From assembly GCA_041390625.1 (NCBI GenBank), contig JAWKPM010000007.1:62001-126000 (forward strand): a DNA stretch of 64,000 nt. The letters run 5' to 3'. The DNA comes from RBC038 sp041390625. GTDB taxonomy: Bacteria > Chloroflexota > Dehalococcoidia > UBA2979. The stretch's first letter is position 1. Each line of letters opens with the position of its first letter. A program made the translations under genes and the position numbers. Shown one piece after another: positions 15,396-23,915 of the stretch. Below the pieces are notes generated by a model that saw nothing but the letters and a program-made list of their open reading frames with translations, made no database searches and was not told where the DNA came from.

Positions 15396-17141
15396 ATGAC
15401 GATCGCCGACACCACGGCTCAGGGTGCGGGCGCCGCTCCTCGCGCGCGGCTGCTGCACGGCTCGAACGGGCGGCTGTGGCACATTCGCGAGCAGCCGGAC
15501 CTCCGGGCGTTCGCCGGGGCCGAGTGGCCGCCCCTGATCTCGACGCTGCTGGCGCATCGGGACGCCGAGTCGCTGGCGGAGGCCGAGGCGTACCTCGGTG
15601 AACCGCAGGAGCTGACCGATCCCCAGCTCATGCCGAACCTCGATGTCGCGGTGGCGCGCCTGGCCTCGGCGTGCCGCGCGGGGGAGACGGTCGCGGTCTT
15701 CGGCGACTACGACGTCGACGGCGTGACCTCGGCGACGATCCTCGTGGAGGGGCTGCGCGCCCTCGGCGCCCGGCCGGTGCCGTACCTGCCGCATCGCTTC
15801 ACCGAGGGCTACGGGCCGAACGTCGGCGCGGTGCGCCACCTGCGCGGCCTCGGTGCCACGCTCCTCGTGACGGCCGACTGTGGCACATCGGCGGTCGAGG
15901 AAGTGGCGGTCGCCAACGAGCTCGGGATGGAGGTGATCATCCTCGATCACCACGTGGCGCCCTCGGTGCTGCCGGACGCGCTCGCGATCGTGAACCCGAA
16001 GCTCACGGGATCGGAGTACGGGTCGGAGCCGGCGGCGTGCGGTGTCGCGTACAAGGTCGTGCACGACCTGCACGACCGCCTCGGAGCGGCGTACGACCCG
16101 GCGCCGCATCGTGCGCTGGTCGCCCTCGGGACGATTTGCGACCTCGCGCCGCTCGTGAGCGAGAACCGCGACCTCGTGCGCATCGGCCTCGAGGCACTGC
16201 AGCAGACGCGGCGGCCGGGCCTCGTGGCGCTGGCCGCCGAGGCCGGCGTGAAGCTCGAGGAGTGCGACCCCGAGATGTGCGGGTGGGCTCTGGGGCCTCG
16301 GATCAACGCGGCCGGGCGGATGGACCACGCGCGCATCGCGCTCGAGCTGATGCTGGCGGAGGACGCGACCGAGGCGAAGCACCTCGCGATGCGGCTCGAA
16401 GAGCTGAACCGGCAGCGGCGGGCGCAGACGCAGGATGCGCTCACGCTCGCGAGCGAGCTGCTCTCGGAGGAGGAGAAGGCGGGGCCGCTGCTCGTGGTCG
16501 CGACGCCCGACATCTCCTCGGGGATCGTGGGGCTAGCGGCCTCGAGGCTGGTGGAGCAGTACCACCGGCCCGCCATCGTGATGCAGCTAGTGGAGGGCGA
16601 GGGTCGCGCCTCGTGCCGCTCGATCCCCGGCTTCGACATCACAGCACTGCTGCAGCGGCACGGCGACCTCTTCAAGCGCTTTGGCGGGCACCGGGCAGCG
16701 GCGGGGTTCACCATTGATGCCTCGCGCCTCGCGGAGCTGCGGGCGCGGCTGGTGGCGGACGCGGGCGAGCGCCTCGATGTCTCGACGCTCGCGCCGACGA
16801 TCGAGGTTGACGCGGAGCTGCCGCTGCACACGGTGAATGGAGACCTGCTGCGATGGCTGCAGCGCCTCGGGCCGCACGGGCAGGGCAACCCGGCACCGAC
16901 GTTCCTGTCGCCCTCGGTGGAGGTGCGGGAGACGCGGACCGTGGGGCAGGACGGCTCGCACCTCCAGTTCACGCTGAAGGAGGGGCGGGTGACGTGGCGG
17001 GCGATCTCGTTCCGGAACGCGGAGTTCGCGGTGCCGGCGGGCGAGCGCGCGGACATCGTCTACACCTTCCGACGGGACAACCTGCGCGGGACGCTGCAGC
17101 TCGAGGTGCTCGACCTGCGGCCAGCAGAGGCCGCCAGCTAG
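15396..17141 (+). CDS. recJ: Single-stranded-DNA-specific 5'-3' exonuclease RecJ
   Basis: 581 aa. RecJ degrades single-stranded DNA in recombination and mismatch repair using two manganese ions. DHH-superfamily motifs are in order: GDYDVDGVTSA near 101-111, TADCGTS near 162, LDHHVAP near 183, and GPRINAAGRMDHA near 300. The DHHA1 part has RSIPGFDI and RFGGHRAAAGF near 425-435, followed by an OB-fold (LRWLQRLGPHGQGNP). The start overlaps nothing. A TATCCT element at 15361-15366 may be its -10, 29 bases upstream. Downstream genes follow closely in the same direction (21 and 1 bases). Confidence 0.95.
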   Translation: MTIADTTAQGAGAAPRARLLHGSNGRLWHIREQPDLRAFAGAEWPPLISTLLAHRDAESLAEAEAYLGEPQELTDPQLMPNLDVAVARLASACRAGETVAVFGDYDVDGVTSATILVEGLRALGARPVPYLPHRFTEGYGPNVGAVRHLRGLGATLLVTADCGTSAVEEVAVANELGMEVIILDHHVAPSVLPDALAIVNPKLTGSEYGSEPAACGVAYKVVHDLHDRLGAAYDPAPHRALVALGTICDLAPLVSENRDLVRIGLEALQQTRRPGLVALAAEAGVKLEECDPEMCGWALGPRINAAGRMDHARIALELMLAEDATEAKHLAMRLEELNRQRRAQTQDALTLASELLSEEEKAGPLLVVATPDISSGIVGLAASRLVEQYHRPAIVMQLVEGEGRASCRSIPGFDITALLQRHGDLFKRFGGHRAAAGFTIDASRLAELRARLVADAGERLDVSTLAPTIEVDAELPLHTVNGDLLRWLQRLGPHGQGNPAPTFLSPSVEVRETRTVGQDGSHLQFTLKEGRVTWRAISFRNAEFAVPAGERADIVYTFRRDNLRGTLQLEVLDLRPAEAAS

Positions 17142-17162
17142 CCACCGCCCTCGAGGTTCTCG

Positions 17163-18089
17163 ATGGTCACCGAACGGCCCGCACCGAGCGAAGATGAGCT
17201 GCAGCGCTGGTGCCTCGAGCGGCTGTCGAGCGGCATCGACAAAGTCAACTTCCGATCGGGACACCTGTCCTCGGTGGTTGGCGTGCGCCTCAGGGAGGGG
17301 CGCGAGGTGGTCGTGAAGGTGCGCCCGGGCTCGCCGCGCCTTGATGCGTGCTTCGCCGTGCAGTCGCGGCTCTTCGAGCGCGGGTTCGCGTGCCCCGAGC
17401 CGCTGATTGGCCCGGCACGCCTCGAGCGGTGGGTGGCCTCGGCGGAGGCACACGTGCCGGGTGGTGCGCCGATGCCCTCGAGCGGACGGGCGCCAGAGCC
17501 GTTCGCGCGCGGGCTGGCCGAGCTGGTTCGGCTGGCGCCCACGCCGACGGAGGTCGGGGCGCTCCGCCCCAACCCGCCGTGGAACGCGTGGGACCACGAC
17601 GAAGGTCGGCTGTGGCCGCGGCCTGACGACTGGAACGGCGACCTCAACGACATCGATGGGCCGGCGTGGCTCGATGGCGCGGCGGCGGAGGCACGCCGAC
17701 AGCTGGCGCTCGGGCGCGGACCGGAAGTCCTCGGTCATGGCGACTGGTACGGCGGGAACCTGCGGTGGGACGGCACGCGGTTGCTCGTCGCGCACGACTG
17801 GGACAGCGTCATCGTGGGGCGCCTCGGTGTGATCGCCGGTTTCGCGTCGGCCGACTTCGCGACCAACGGCGCGGGGACCGAGCCGAGCGTCGAGGAGTCG
17901 GCGACGTTCCTCGACGCGTTCGCAGAGGCGCACGGGACGCCGCTCGACGACGACGCACGTCGGGATGCGTGGGCGTCCGGGCTGTGGCTGCTCGCCTTCA
18001 ATGCGAAGAAGCAGGTCGCGAAGGGCGAAGCGCTGCGCTCGCTCGATGAGGCGGGGGCGGCTGAACGCCTCGAGCGGCTGAGGCGGTGA
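17163..18089 (+). CDS. Aminoglycoside phosphotransferase (APH) family kinase-fold protein
   Basis: 308 aa. The catalytic-loop signature HGDWYGGNL (about 192-200) and the metal-binding VAHDWDS (about 209-215) identify the APH/choline-kinase fold. The N-terminal lobe has EVVVKVRPG with the ATP-contacting Lys. Despite the family name, most such chromosomal genes are not antibiotic-resistance enzymes and phosphorylate unknown small molecules. ATG 17163 is preceded only by CTCGAGGTTCTCG. It sits between recJ and the histidine phosphatase gene, and its stop is 1 base before the next start, so the two may act together. Confidence 0.85.
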   Translation: MVTERPAPSEDELQRWCLERLSSGIDKVNFRSGHLSSVVGVRLREGREVVVKVRPGSPRLDACFAVQSRLFERGFACPEPLIGPARLERWVASAEAHVPGGAPMPSSGRAPEPFARGLAELVRLAPTPTEVGALRPNPPWNAWDHDEGRLWPRPDDWNGDLNDIDGPAWLDGAAAEARRQLALGRGPEVLGHGDWYGGNLRWDGTRLLVAHDWDSVIVGRLGVIAGFASADFATNGAGTEPSVEESATFLDAFAEAHGTPLDDDARRDAWASGLWLLAFNAKKQVAKGEALRSLDEAGAAERLERLRR

Positions 18090-18090
18090 G

Positions 18091-18663
18091 GTGGCCTCGC
18101 ACCTGATCCTCGTGCGGCACTCGATCTCGCGGCAGCGGGCCGATGTGTCCTCGCACGAGTGGGAGCTGACGCCGGAGGGGCGGGAGCGCTGTGAGGCGCT
18201 GGCCGAGCGCCTTCGAGACTACGAGCCGGGCCTCGTTGCCTCGAGCGCGGAGCCGAAGGCGCGGCAGACGGCCGAGCTCGTGGCGGCGCGGCTAGGCCTC
18301 GAGGCGTCGGTCGAGCCGGAGCTGGGGGAGCATCGTCGGAAGTCGGAGCCGTGGCTGGCCTCGACGAGTGAGTTCGAAGCGCGGATTCGCGCGCTGCTGC
18401 AGCGGCCGGGGCAGCTCGTCTACGGCGAGGAGACGGGCGACGCGGCGGCGGACCGGCTGCAGGCGGCGCTCGACGGGCTGGTGACGCGACACGCCGGACA
18501 GACAGTGGTCGCGGTGACGCACGGGACGGTAATGTCGCTGTACCTCGCGCGGGTCGCGGGCCTCGATGCGGTGCGCACGTGGGAAGGGCTCGGGATGCCG
18601 GCGTACGCGGTGCTGCGGCTGCCGGGCCTCGAGCTCCTCGAGCTGGTGAACGACCTCGGATAG
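18091..18663 (+). CDS. Histidine phosphatase superfamily protein (SixA/PGAM-like)
   Basis: 190 aa. The phosphate-binding motif is LVRHSIS near the N-terminus, the family's RHG with Ser in place of Gly. SSAEPKARQTAELVA supplies the second Arg, a catalytic Glu is plausible in EHRRKSE, and VVAVTHGTVMSLYLA holds the second His. It is therefore a phosphohistidine-type acid phosphatase acting on a small phosphoester or phosphoprotein. GTG start 18091 follows the APH-family stop directly. The pairing with a phosphotransferase suggests opposing activities, but that is inference from context. Confidence 0.85.
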   Translation: MASHLILVRHSISRQRADVSSHEWELTPEGRERCEALAERLRDYEPGLVASSAEPKARQTAELVAARLGLEASVEPELGEHRRKSEPWLASTSEFEARIRALLQRPGQLVYGEETGDAAADRLQAALDGLVTRHAGQTVVAVTHGTVMSLYLARVAGLDAVRTWEGLGMPAYAVLRLPGLELLELVNDLG

Positions 18664-18700
18664 TCGCTCGCAGGACGGCGACGGACGGACGCCACACTCG

Positions 18701-18730
18701 TTGTGAGGGCGATAGCGGTCGGAGTATCCT
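18701..18730 (+). promoter_or_regulatory. Promoter of the EF-G paralogue
   Basis: TTGTGA (18701-18706) and TATCCT (18725-18730) with an 18-base spacer, about 20 bases before ATG 18752. A strong ribosome-binding site AAAGGGGG follows at 18738-18745. TATCCT also appears upstream of recJ (15361) and the trp T-box (54704), so it may be a common -10 variant here. Confidence 0.6.
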
Positions 18731-18751
18731 CCCGCGCAAAGGGGGTACTCG

Positions 18752-20800
18752 ATGAAGTCGTACGCGTCCGACCGGCTCCGCAACGTCGTCCTGATGGGTC
18801 ACAGCGGTTCGGGGAAGACGACGTTGACCGAGGCGATGCTCCTCGCCTCGGGTGCGACGACCCGCATGGGACGCGTCGAGGACCACAACACCGTCTCGGA
18901 CTTCGACGAGCAGGAGCACGCGCACACCTACTCGGTGTCGGCCTCGGTGATCCCGATCGAGTGGCACGACAGCCGCATCAACTTCATCGACACGCCCGGC
19001 TTCCCGGACTTCGAGGGTGAAGTGGTGGCGGGCGTGGCCGCGGCCGACGCCGCCGTCATCACCGTCGACGCAGCGGGCGGCGTGCAGGCGGGCACCGAGA
19101 CGGCGTGGGGCCACGCCGACGAGGGTTCACTGCCTCGGGTGCTGGTGGTTTCGCGGCTGGATCGCGAGAACGCTGACTTCGACGCGGTGGTGGCGGCGCT
19201 GCGGGAGCGCTGGGGGCTGCGCATCGCGCCGCTGGCGATCCCCATCGGCGTGTCGCACGACCTCGGCGGCGCGGTGGACCTGCTGACGGGCGAGGCGCGC
19301 CTGGCGGACGGTTCGACGAAGCCGGCGCCGGCCGAGATGGCCGACGCGATCGCGGCCGCCCGCGAAATGCTGGTGGAGTCCGTCGCGGAGACGGATGACG
19401 AACTGCTGACGACCTACCTCGATGGGGGAACGATCAGCGACGCGGACCTCGTGCGGGCGCTGCACGACGCGTTCGCGCGGGGCGAGGTGGCGCCGGTCAT
19501 GCCCTCGAGCGCGACGATGGCGATCGGGGTGCGCGCGCTCCTCGATGACATCGTGCGGGTGTTCCCGTCGCCCCTGGGACGGGAGCACGCCCTCGAGGGT
19601 GGCGGCAGCGTGACGACCTCGGCGGATGGGCCACTGGTGGCGCACGTGTTCAAGACGACGGCGGACCCGTTCGTCGGACGGCTCACGTTCATGAAGGTGC
19701 TGTCCGGCACGCTGAAGGCGGAGGACCACCCGTTCAACGTGCAGCGGGAGACAGCCGAGCGGCTGGGGCACCTCTACGTCGCCCGCGGCAAGGAGCAGAT
19801 CGAGGTGTCGGCGCTGGTGGCCGGCGACATCGGCGTGGCGGCGAAGCTGGCGGAGACGCTGACGGGCGACACGCTGGTGGCCGACGCGGCCACGGCGGTG
19901 CGCGTGTCGACGATGCCGCTGCCGGTGCCCACCTATCGCTCGGCGATTCACCCGGTGGGGAAGGCGGACGTCGACAAGCTCTCGACGGCGCTTCATCGCC
20001 TCGTGGAGCAGGACCCGACGATCCATGTCGAGCGCGACCCGGACACGTCCGAGCAGATCATGACGACGGTGGGCGATGCGCAGGCCTCGATCGTGGCGTC
20101 ACGCCTCGAGAAGAACTACGGCGTGGCGGTGGAGATCGCTGCGCCTCGGGTGCCGTATCGCGAGACGGTGACGGGGCGGGCGAAGTCCGAATACCGGCAC
20201 AAGAAGCAGAGCGGCGGCCACGGCCAGTACGGGCACGTGGTGATCGAGATCGAGCCGACGGCGCGCGGGACGGGTTTCGAGTTCGCCGACAAGGTGGTCG
20301 GCGGGAACGTGCCTCGGCAGTACATCCCGGCGGTGGAGAAGGGCGTCTCGGAGGCTCTGCCGGAGGGTCCGCTGTCGAAGTCGCCGATCGTGGACGTGAA
20401 GGTGACGCTCCTCGATGGGTCGTCGCACTCGGTGGACTCCTCGGAGATGGCGTTCAAGCTGGCGGCGTCGCAGGCGCTGCACCAGGGGCTGCTCGATGCG
20501 CAGCCGATCCTCCTCGAGCCGGTGATGGAGATGACGATTCGCGTGCCCTCGGATCACGTGGGTGACGTGATGAACGACATGAGCGGGCGCCGCGGCCACG
20601 TGCACGGCATCGACCCGCAGGGCGACTGGAGCGTGGTGACGGCGGAGGTGCCGCTGGCCGAGGTACAGCGGTACACGACGGACCTGCGGGCGCTGACGCA
20701 GGGGCGCGGCTCGTTCTCGATGGAGTTCGGTCGGTACGTGGAGATGCCGATGAACGTGCAGGAGCAGGTGGTGCGGACCCTCGCCTCCGTGGAGGCGTAG
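18752..20800 (+). CDS. Elongation factor G-like GTPase (EF-G paralogue)
   Basis: 682 aa, close to EF-G length and with all its domains. P-loop GHSGSGKT is at 16-23 and DTPGF near 79-83. The G4 motif, normally NKxD, reads SRLD near 133-136. The later domains hold GHGQYGHVVIEIEP (domain IV) and GRRGHVHGIDPQGDW (domain V). The divergent N-terminal motifs (GSGKTTLTEAML in place of the AHIDAGKTT type) place it in the EF-G-like subgroup that accompanies the main fusA in many phyla. That subgroup has roles in recycling or stress, or none known. Not beside rpsL/rpsG/tuf, which also argues against being the primary EF-G. Confidence 0.88.
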   Translation: MKSYASDRLRNVVLMGHSGSGKTTLTEAMLLASGATTRMGRVEDHNTVSDFDEQEHAHTYSVSASVIPIEWHDSRINFIDTPGFPDFEGEVVAGVAAADAAVITVDAAGGVQAGTETAWGHADEGSLPRVLVVSRLDRENADFDAVVAALRERWGLRIAPLAIPIGVSHDLGGAVDLLTGEARLADGSTKPAPAEMADAIAAAREMLVESVAETDDELLTTYLDGGTISDADLVRALHDAFARGEVAPVMPSSATMAIGVRALLDDIVRVFPSPLGREHALEGGGSVTTSADGPLVAHVFKTTADPFVGRLTFMKVLSGTLKAEDHPFNVQRETAERLGHLYVARGKEQIEVSALVAGDIGVAAKLAETLTGDTLVADAATAVRVSTMPLPVPTYRSAIHPVGKADVDKLSTALHRLVEQDPTIHVERDPDTSEQIMTTVGDAQASIVASRLEKNYGVAVEIAAPRVPYRETVTGRAKSEYRHKKQSGGHGQYGHVVIEIEPTARGTGFEFADKVVGGNVPRQYIPAVEKGVSEALPEGPLSKSPIVDVKVTLLDGSSHSVDSSEMAFKLAASQALHQGLLDAQPILLEPVMEMTIRVPSDHVGDVMNDMSGRRGHVHGIDPQGDWSVVTAEVPLAEVQRYTTDLRALTQGRGSFSMEFGRYVEMPMNVQEQVVRTLASVEA

Positions 20801-20815
20801 GGGCTAGACGCCGGG

Positions 20816-22180
20816 TCACACGTTGCAGCGGTCGCGGCCGCCGATGTCGTGCAGGGCCAGCCAGCGGCCCCCGGCGGACCACGCCACGTCCTGCATCGTC
20901 GTCACTACGGCTGACAGCACCGGCCGATCTCCCAGGAGCCCCGTGTCGGGATCGATGAGCTCGAACCCGACGTCCCAGCTCGAGACGGCGATCAGGTCGC
21001 CCCTCGGCGACCAGTCGTAGACCCAGAAGCCGCCGAGTTCGGTGGGGATTCGGCGGATTTCTTCGGTCGACAGGTCGAGGCGGTCGAGGCGGAAGCCATC
21101 CGGCAGGCAGTAGTCGCCCAGCAGCAGGGCCTCGCTCGGGGTTGCTCCCGGTCCCCAGTCTGCGAAGGCGGTCGCATCGAACGGGCCAAGCGTTCGGACG
21201 GGCGTCGCTTGCCAGTCCGTGCCGGGCACCCCGAGATCGAAGATCCCGACCGCGCCCTGGCGGGACGAGAACCAAGTGGCAAGGTAGCGGCCGTCGTTCG
21301 ACCAGACGGCACTCCAGTGGGGCCCGTCACCCGGAGTGAACGACTGGGCGGTCTCCAGATCGAGCACCTCGAGGTCGCCGTCGATTGTGACGGTTGCGAG
21401 GCGCCGTTCGGAGCCGGACCAGACGACGTCGGCGAGGCGATCCGCGAGCGTGGACTCCTGGCCGGTCGGCGACACGTGGACAAGCGAGCGCCACCCGTCG
21501 TTCGGCCAGAGGCGCAGCTCGATCCGGCCGGGCGGCAGCGTCGACCCATCGGGGACAGGCACCGCCTGAGGGTGCGGGCCGCTGAACTGGTCACCGACTT
21601 CGAGCAGCATCATCGTGCCGCCGGCAAGGTCCAATTCGTAGAGGCCTCGCGTCCAGCCCTCGGGGCCGTCACGGCCACCGACCACAATCCCGACACGCAC
21701 GATGATCCGGTCGGGCTCGGGCCAGTCGACGACCGCAATAGCGAACGGGAGCACCTGGCGGACCGAGCCGCGCGACGGGTCGATGAGAACGGTCTCGGCG
21801 TCGCTGGCCTCGTAGGCGTTCCAGATCGTGCCGATCGCAAGGTCGGAGAATGGGCTCCAGACGAGCGAGTACGGTGACCCATCCTCGGCGCTGAGTGTCC
21901 AGAGCTCATCAGAGTCCACGTCATACACGACCGTTCGAATTCTGTCCGTGAACGACGTGGCGCTGGACGGCTCGACGCGGTGCCACTCGGCGCGAGCACG
22001 GGCCGTCGCGACTGCGCGGGGGGTGGGCGCGGGGGTCGGGGTGCGCGTCGGGCGGGTGGTGGGGGCGGGAGTCGCCTCGATGGAGGCCTCGGCGATGGGG
22101 GTGGGGGTCGCGAGGAGGTCCTCGTCGGCGCAGGCGGCGAGCAGGGCGGCGGTCAGGAGGAGGGGGAGGACTCGACGCAT
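20816..22180 (-). CDS. Beta-propeller lipoprotein (WD40/TolB-like)
   Basis: 454 aa. Lipobox LLAAC is near residue 18, then a Thr/Pro-rich linker (about 25-55), then a repeated pattern of strands ending in WS or WSP: LVWSPFSD, DVVWSGSERRL, SAVWSNDGRYLA, YDWSPRGDLIA, DVAWSAGGRWLA. Such blades build a six- or seven-bladed propeller on the outside of the membrane, usually for binding. No catalytic motif is visible. It is the last gene of a minus-strand run beginning at ribF, starting 30 bases after the preceding stop. It converges on the EF-G gene with a 15-base gap. CCTCG motifs are sparser here than nearby. Confidence 0.75.
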   Translation of the reverse strand: MRRVLPLLLTAALLAACADEDLLATPTPIAEASIEATPAPTTRPTRTPTPAPTPRAVATARARAEWHRVEPSSATSFTDRIRTVVYDVDSDELWTLSAEDGSPYSLVWSPFSDLAIGTIWNAYEASDAETVLIDPSRGSVRQVLPFAIAVVDWPEPDRIIVRVGIVVGGRDGPEGWTRGLYELDLAGGTMMLLEVGDQFSGPHPQAVPVPDGSTLPPGRIELRLWPNDGWRSLVHVSPTGQESTLADRLADVVWSGSERRLATVTIDGDLEVLDLETAQSFTPGDGPHWSAVWSNDGRYLATWFSSRQGAVGIFDLGVPGTDWQATPVRTLGPFDATAFADWGPGATPSEALLLGDYCLPDGFRLDRLDLSTEEIRRIPTELGGFWVYDWSPRGDLIAVSSWDVGFELIDPDTGLLGDRPVLSAVVTTMQDVAWSAGGRWLALHDIGGRDRCNV

Positions 22181-22209
22181 CGGGGCGCCTCGATGGGTGC
22201 GGGCGGGGG

Positions 22210-22668
22210 CTAGGCCTCGTCGGAGACGCCGAGGCGGCCCCAGAGGGTCTGGTACTGCTCCCCGGTGATGGCGCGTCGGAGCTCGCGGCGCTCGAAGGCG
22301 CGGAGCTGGTCGAGACAGGCGTGCGCGTCCTCGATGGTGCGGGGCGAGGCGGTGTCGGCGAGGCGGGCCTCGATGCAGCTCCAGACGCCGAGGGTCTCAA
22401 GGGTGACGACGCGGCGCTGCCACGGGACGAGGGTGATCGACTCGGGACGCGGGAACTGCGGACGCATGCGGCGGAGCGAGCGGAGCCGCTCCTGCGAGGA
22501 GTTGGTCATTTCCACGACGGCGACGAAGGGGCCCGTGTGGGCGTCGGTGCGGGTGTCGATGAGGAGGGTCTTGCGGAGGAGGGGGAAGTAGAGGGAGATG
22601 ACCTCGGCGTCGCGGATGCTGGCGAGCGCCGTCTCGAGATCCATGTCGAAGCCGCCGTCGAGCATCAT
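22210..22668 (-). CDS. Hypothetical protein, 152 aa
   Basis: Family not recognised. The start ATG 22668 overlaps the tyrS stop (ATGA) with GAGGAGAG just upstream, which is convincing. The product has an acidic N-terminal helix (DMDLETALASIRDAEV), a strand pair with LLRKTLLIDTR, GPFVAVVEM, RPESITLVPWQRRV, and a helical C-terminus ending EQYQTLWGRL. It is soluble, with no metal or nucleotide motif. Coupling to tyrS and ribF is the only functional hint. Confidence 0.75.
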   Translation of the reverse strand: MMLDGGFDMDLETALASIRDAEVISLYFPLLRKTLLIDTRTDAHTGPFVAVVEMTNSSQERLRSLRRMRPQFPRPESITLVPWQRRVVTLETLGVWSCIEARLADTASPRTIEDAHACLDQLRAFERRELRRAITGEQYQTLWGRLGVSDEA

Positions 22669-23915
22669 GCGCCGTCTCTCCTCGATGTGCCGCTCGGCGT
22701 GCCGCCCGGCGCAGTGATGCGCAAGAAGCGATGGCGGCCGATCTTCAGCTCGTCGCCGGGGGCGAGCAGCTCCGCGAACTCCTCGAGACGCTCGCCGTTG
22801 CGGGTGACGGCACCCTGCTGGACGAGGCGTCGGACCTCGGAGGCGCTCTTCGCGATGCCGGCGGCGACGAGCACGCGGTCGAGCCGCGCGTCCTCGACGT
22901 CGGTGGGGATGGAGAACTCCGGCATGTCCTCGGGCGTCTCGCGGCGCTGGATGGTGGCCTCGAAGTAGGCCTGCGCCTCCTCGGCGGCGGTGCGGTCGTA
23001 CATCGATGTGGTGATCTCGAGGGCGAGGCGCTTCTTCGCTTCCATCGGCGCGCCGTCGACGAGCGCGGCGACCTCGGTCATCGGGAGCATCGTGAGGAGC
23101 TCGAAGTAGCTCGGGAGGGCGGAGTCGGGGAGCTTCATCACCTTGCCGTACATGTCGTTCGGCGAGTCCTGCACGGCGATGTGGTTGCCCTGCGACTTCG
23201 ACATGCGGACGGTGCCATCGGTGCCCACGAGGATGGGGAGGGTGACGACGACCTGGGGCGACTGCTCGTACTCGCGCTGGAGGACGCGGCCGGCCATGAG
23301 GTTGAAGAGCTGCTCGCTGCCGCCGACCTGCACATCGGTCTCCAGAGCGACGGCGTCGTAGGCCTGCATGATGGCGTACATGAACTCGGAAATGTGAATG
23401 GCGTCGTGGCGCTCCCAGCGCTTCGCGAAGTTGTCGCGCTCCAGAAACTGGGCAACGGTGAAGTGCGTGCAGAGGCGGACGACGTCGGCGAAGGTGAGCT
23501 TCGAGAGCCACTCGGCGTTGCGGCGCACGGTGGTGCGTTCGCGGTCGAGGATGCGGAAGGCCTGGTCGGCGTAGGTCTGCGCATTCGCCTCGAGGGTCTC
23601 GAGCGCGAGCATCGGGCGTTCCTTGTTCTTGTCGGAGGGATCGCCGACGAGGCCGGTGAAGGTGCCGATGAGGAACGTCACCTCGTGGCCGAACTCCTGG
23701 AACTGGCGCAGCTTGCGCATGGTGAGGGTGTGGCCGAGGTGGAGGTCGACGGAGGTGGGGTCGTAGCCGCAGTAGACCTTGAGCGGGCGATCCTCCTCGA
23801 GGCGAGCGCGCAGCTCGCGCTCCATCGAGCGGCGGGTGGCCTCGTCGCCGAAGTCGGTGCCGCGCATGAGGACGGCGAGCTGGTCCTCGACGGGCGCCAT
23901 CTTGCGGGGGCTCAC
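22665..23915 (-). CDS. tyrS: Tyrosyl-tRNA synthetase
   Basis: 416 aa. Class I synthetase: VYCGYDPTSVDLHLGH with the HIGH-equivalent HLGH at 59-62, QVGGSEQLFN near 200, and the KMSKS-equivalent RMSKSQGN near 236. A C-terminal S4 RNA-binding domain (RLDRVLVAAG to LKIGRHRFLRI) completes it. The YCGYDPT opening marks the TyrZ-like bacterial subgroup. GTG start 23915 overlaps the ribF stop (GTGA); ATG 23900 is an alternative. No T-box or other leader is seen directly upstream, as the gene is embedded in the operon. Confidence 0.95.
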   Translation of the reverse strand: MSPRKMAPVEDQLAVLMRGTDFGDEATRRSMERELRARLEEDRPLKVYCGYDPTSVDLHLGHTLTMRKLRQFQEFGHEVTFLIGTFTGLVGDPSDKNKERPMLALETLEANAQTYADQAFRILDRERTTVRRNAEWLSKLTFADVVRLCTHFTVAQFLERDNFAKRWERHDAIHISEFMYAIMQAYDAVALETDVQVGGSEQLFNLMAGRVLQREYEQSPQVVVTLPILVGTDGTVRMSKSQGNHIAVQDSPNDMYGKVMKLPDSALPSYFELLTMLPMTEVAALVDGAPMEAKKRLALEITTSMYDRTAAEEAQAYFEATIQRRETPEDMPEFSIPTDVEDARLDRVLVAAGIAKSASEVRRLVQQGAVTRNGERLEEFAELLAPGDELKIGRHRFLRITAPGGTPSGTSRRDGA

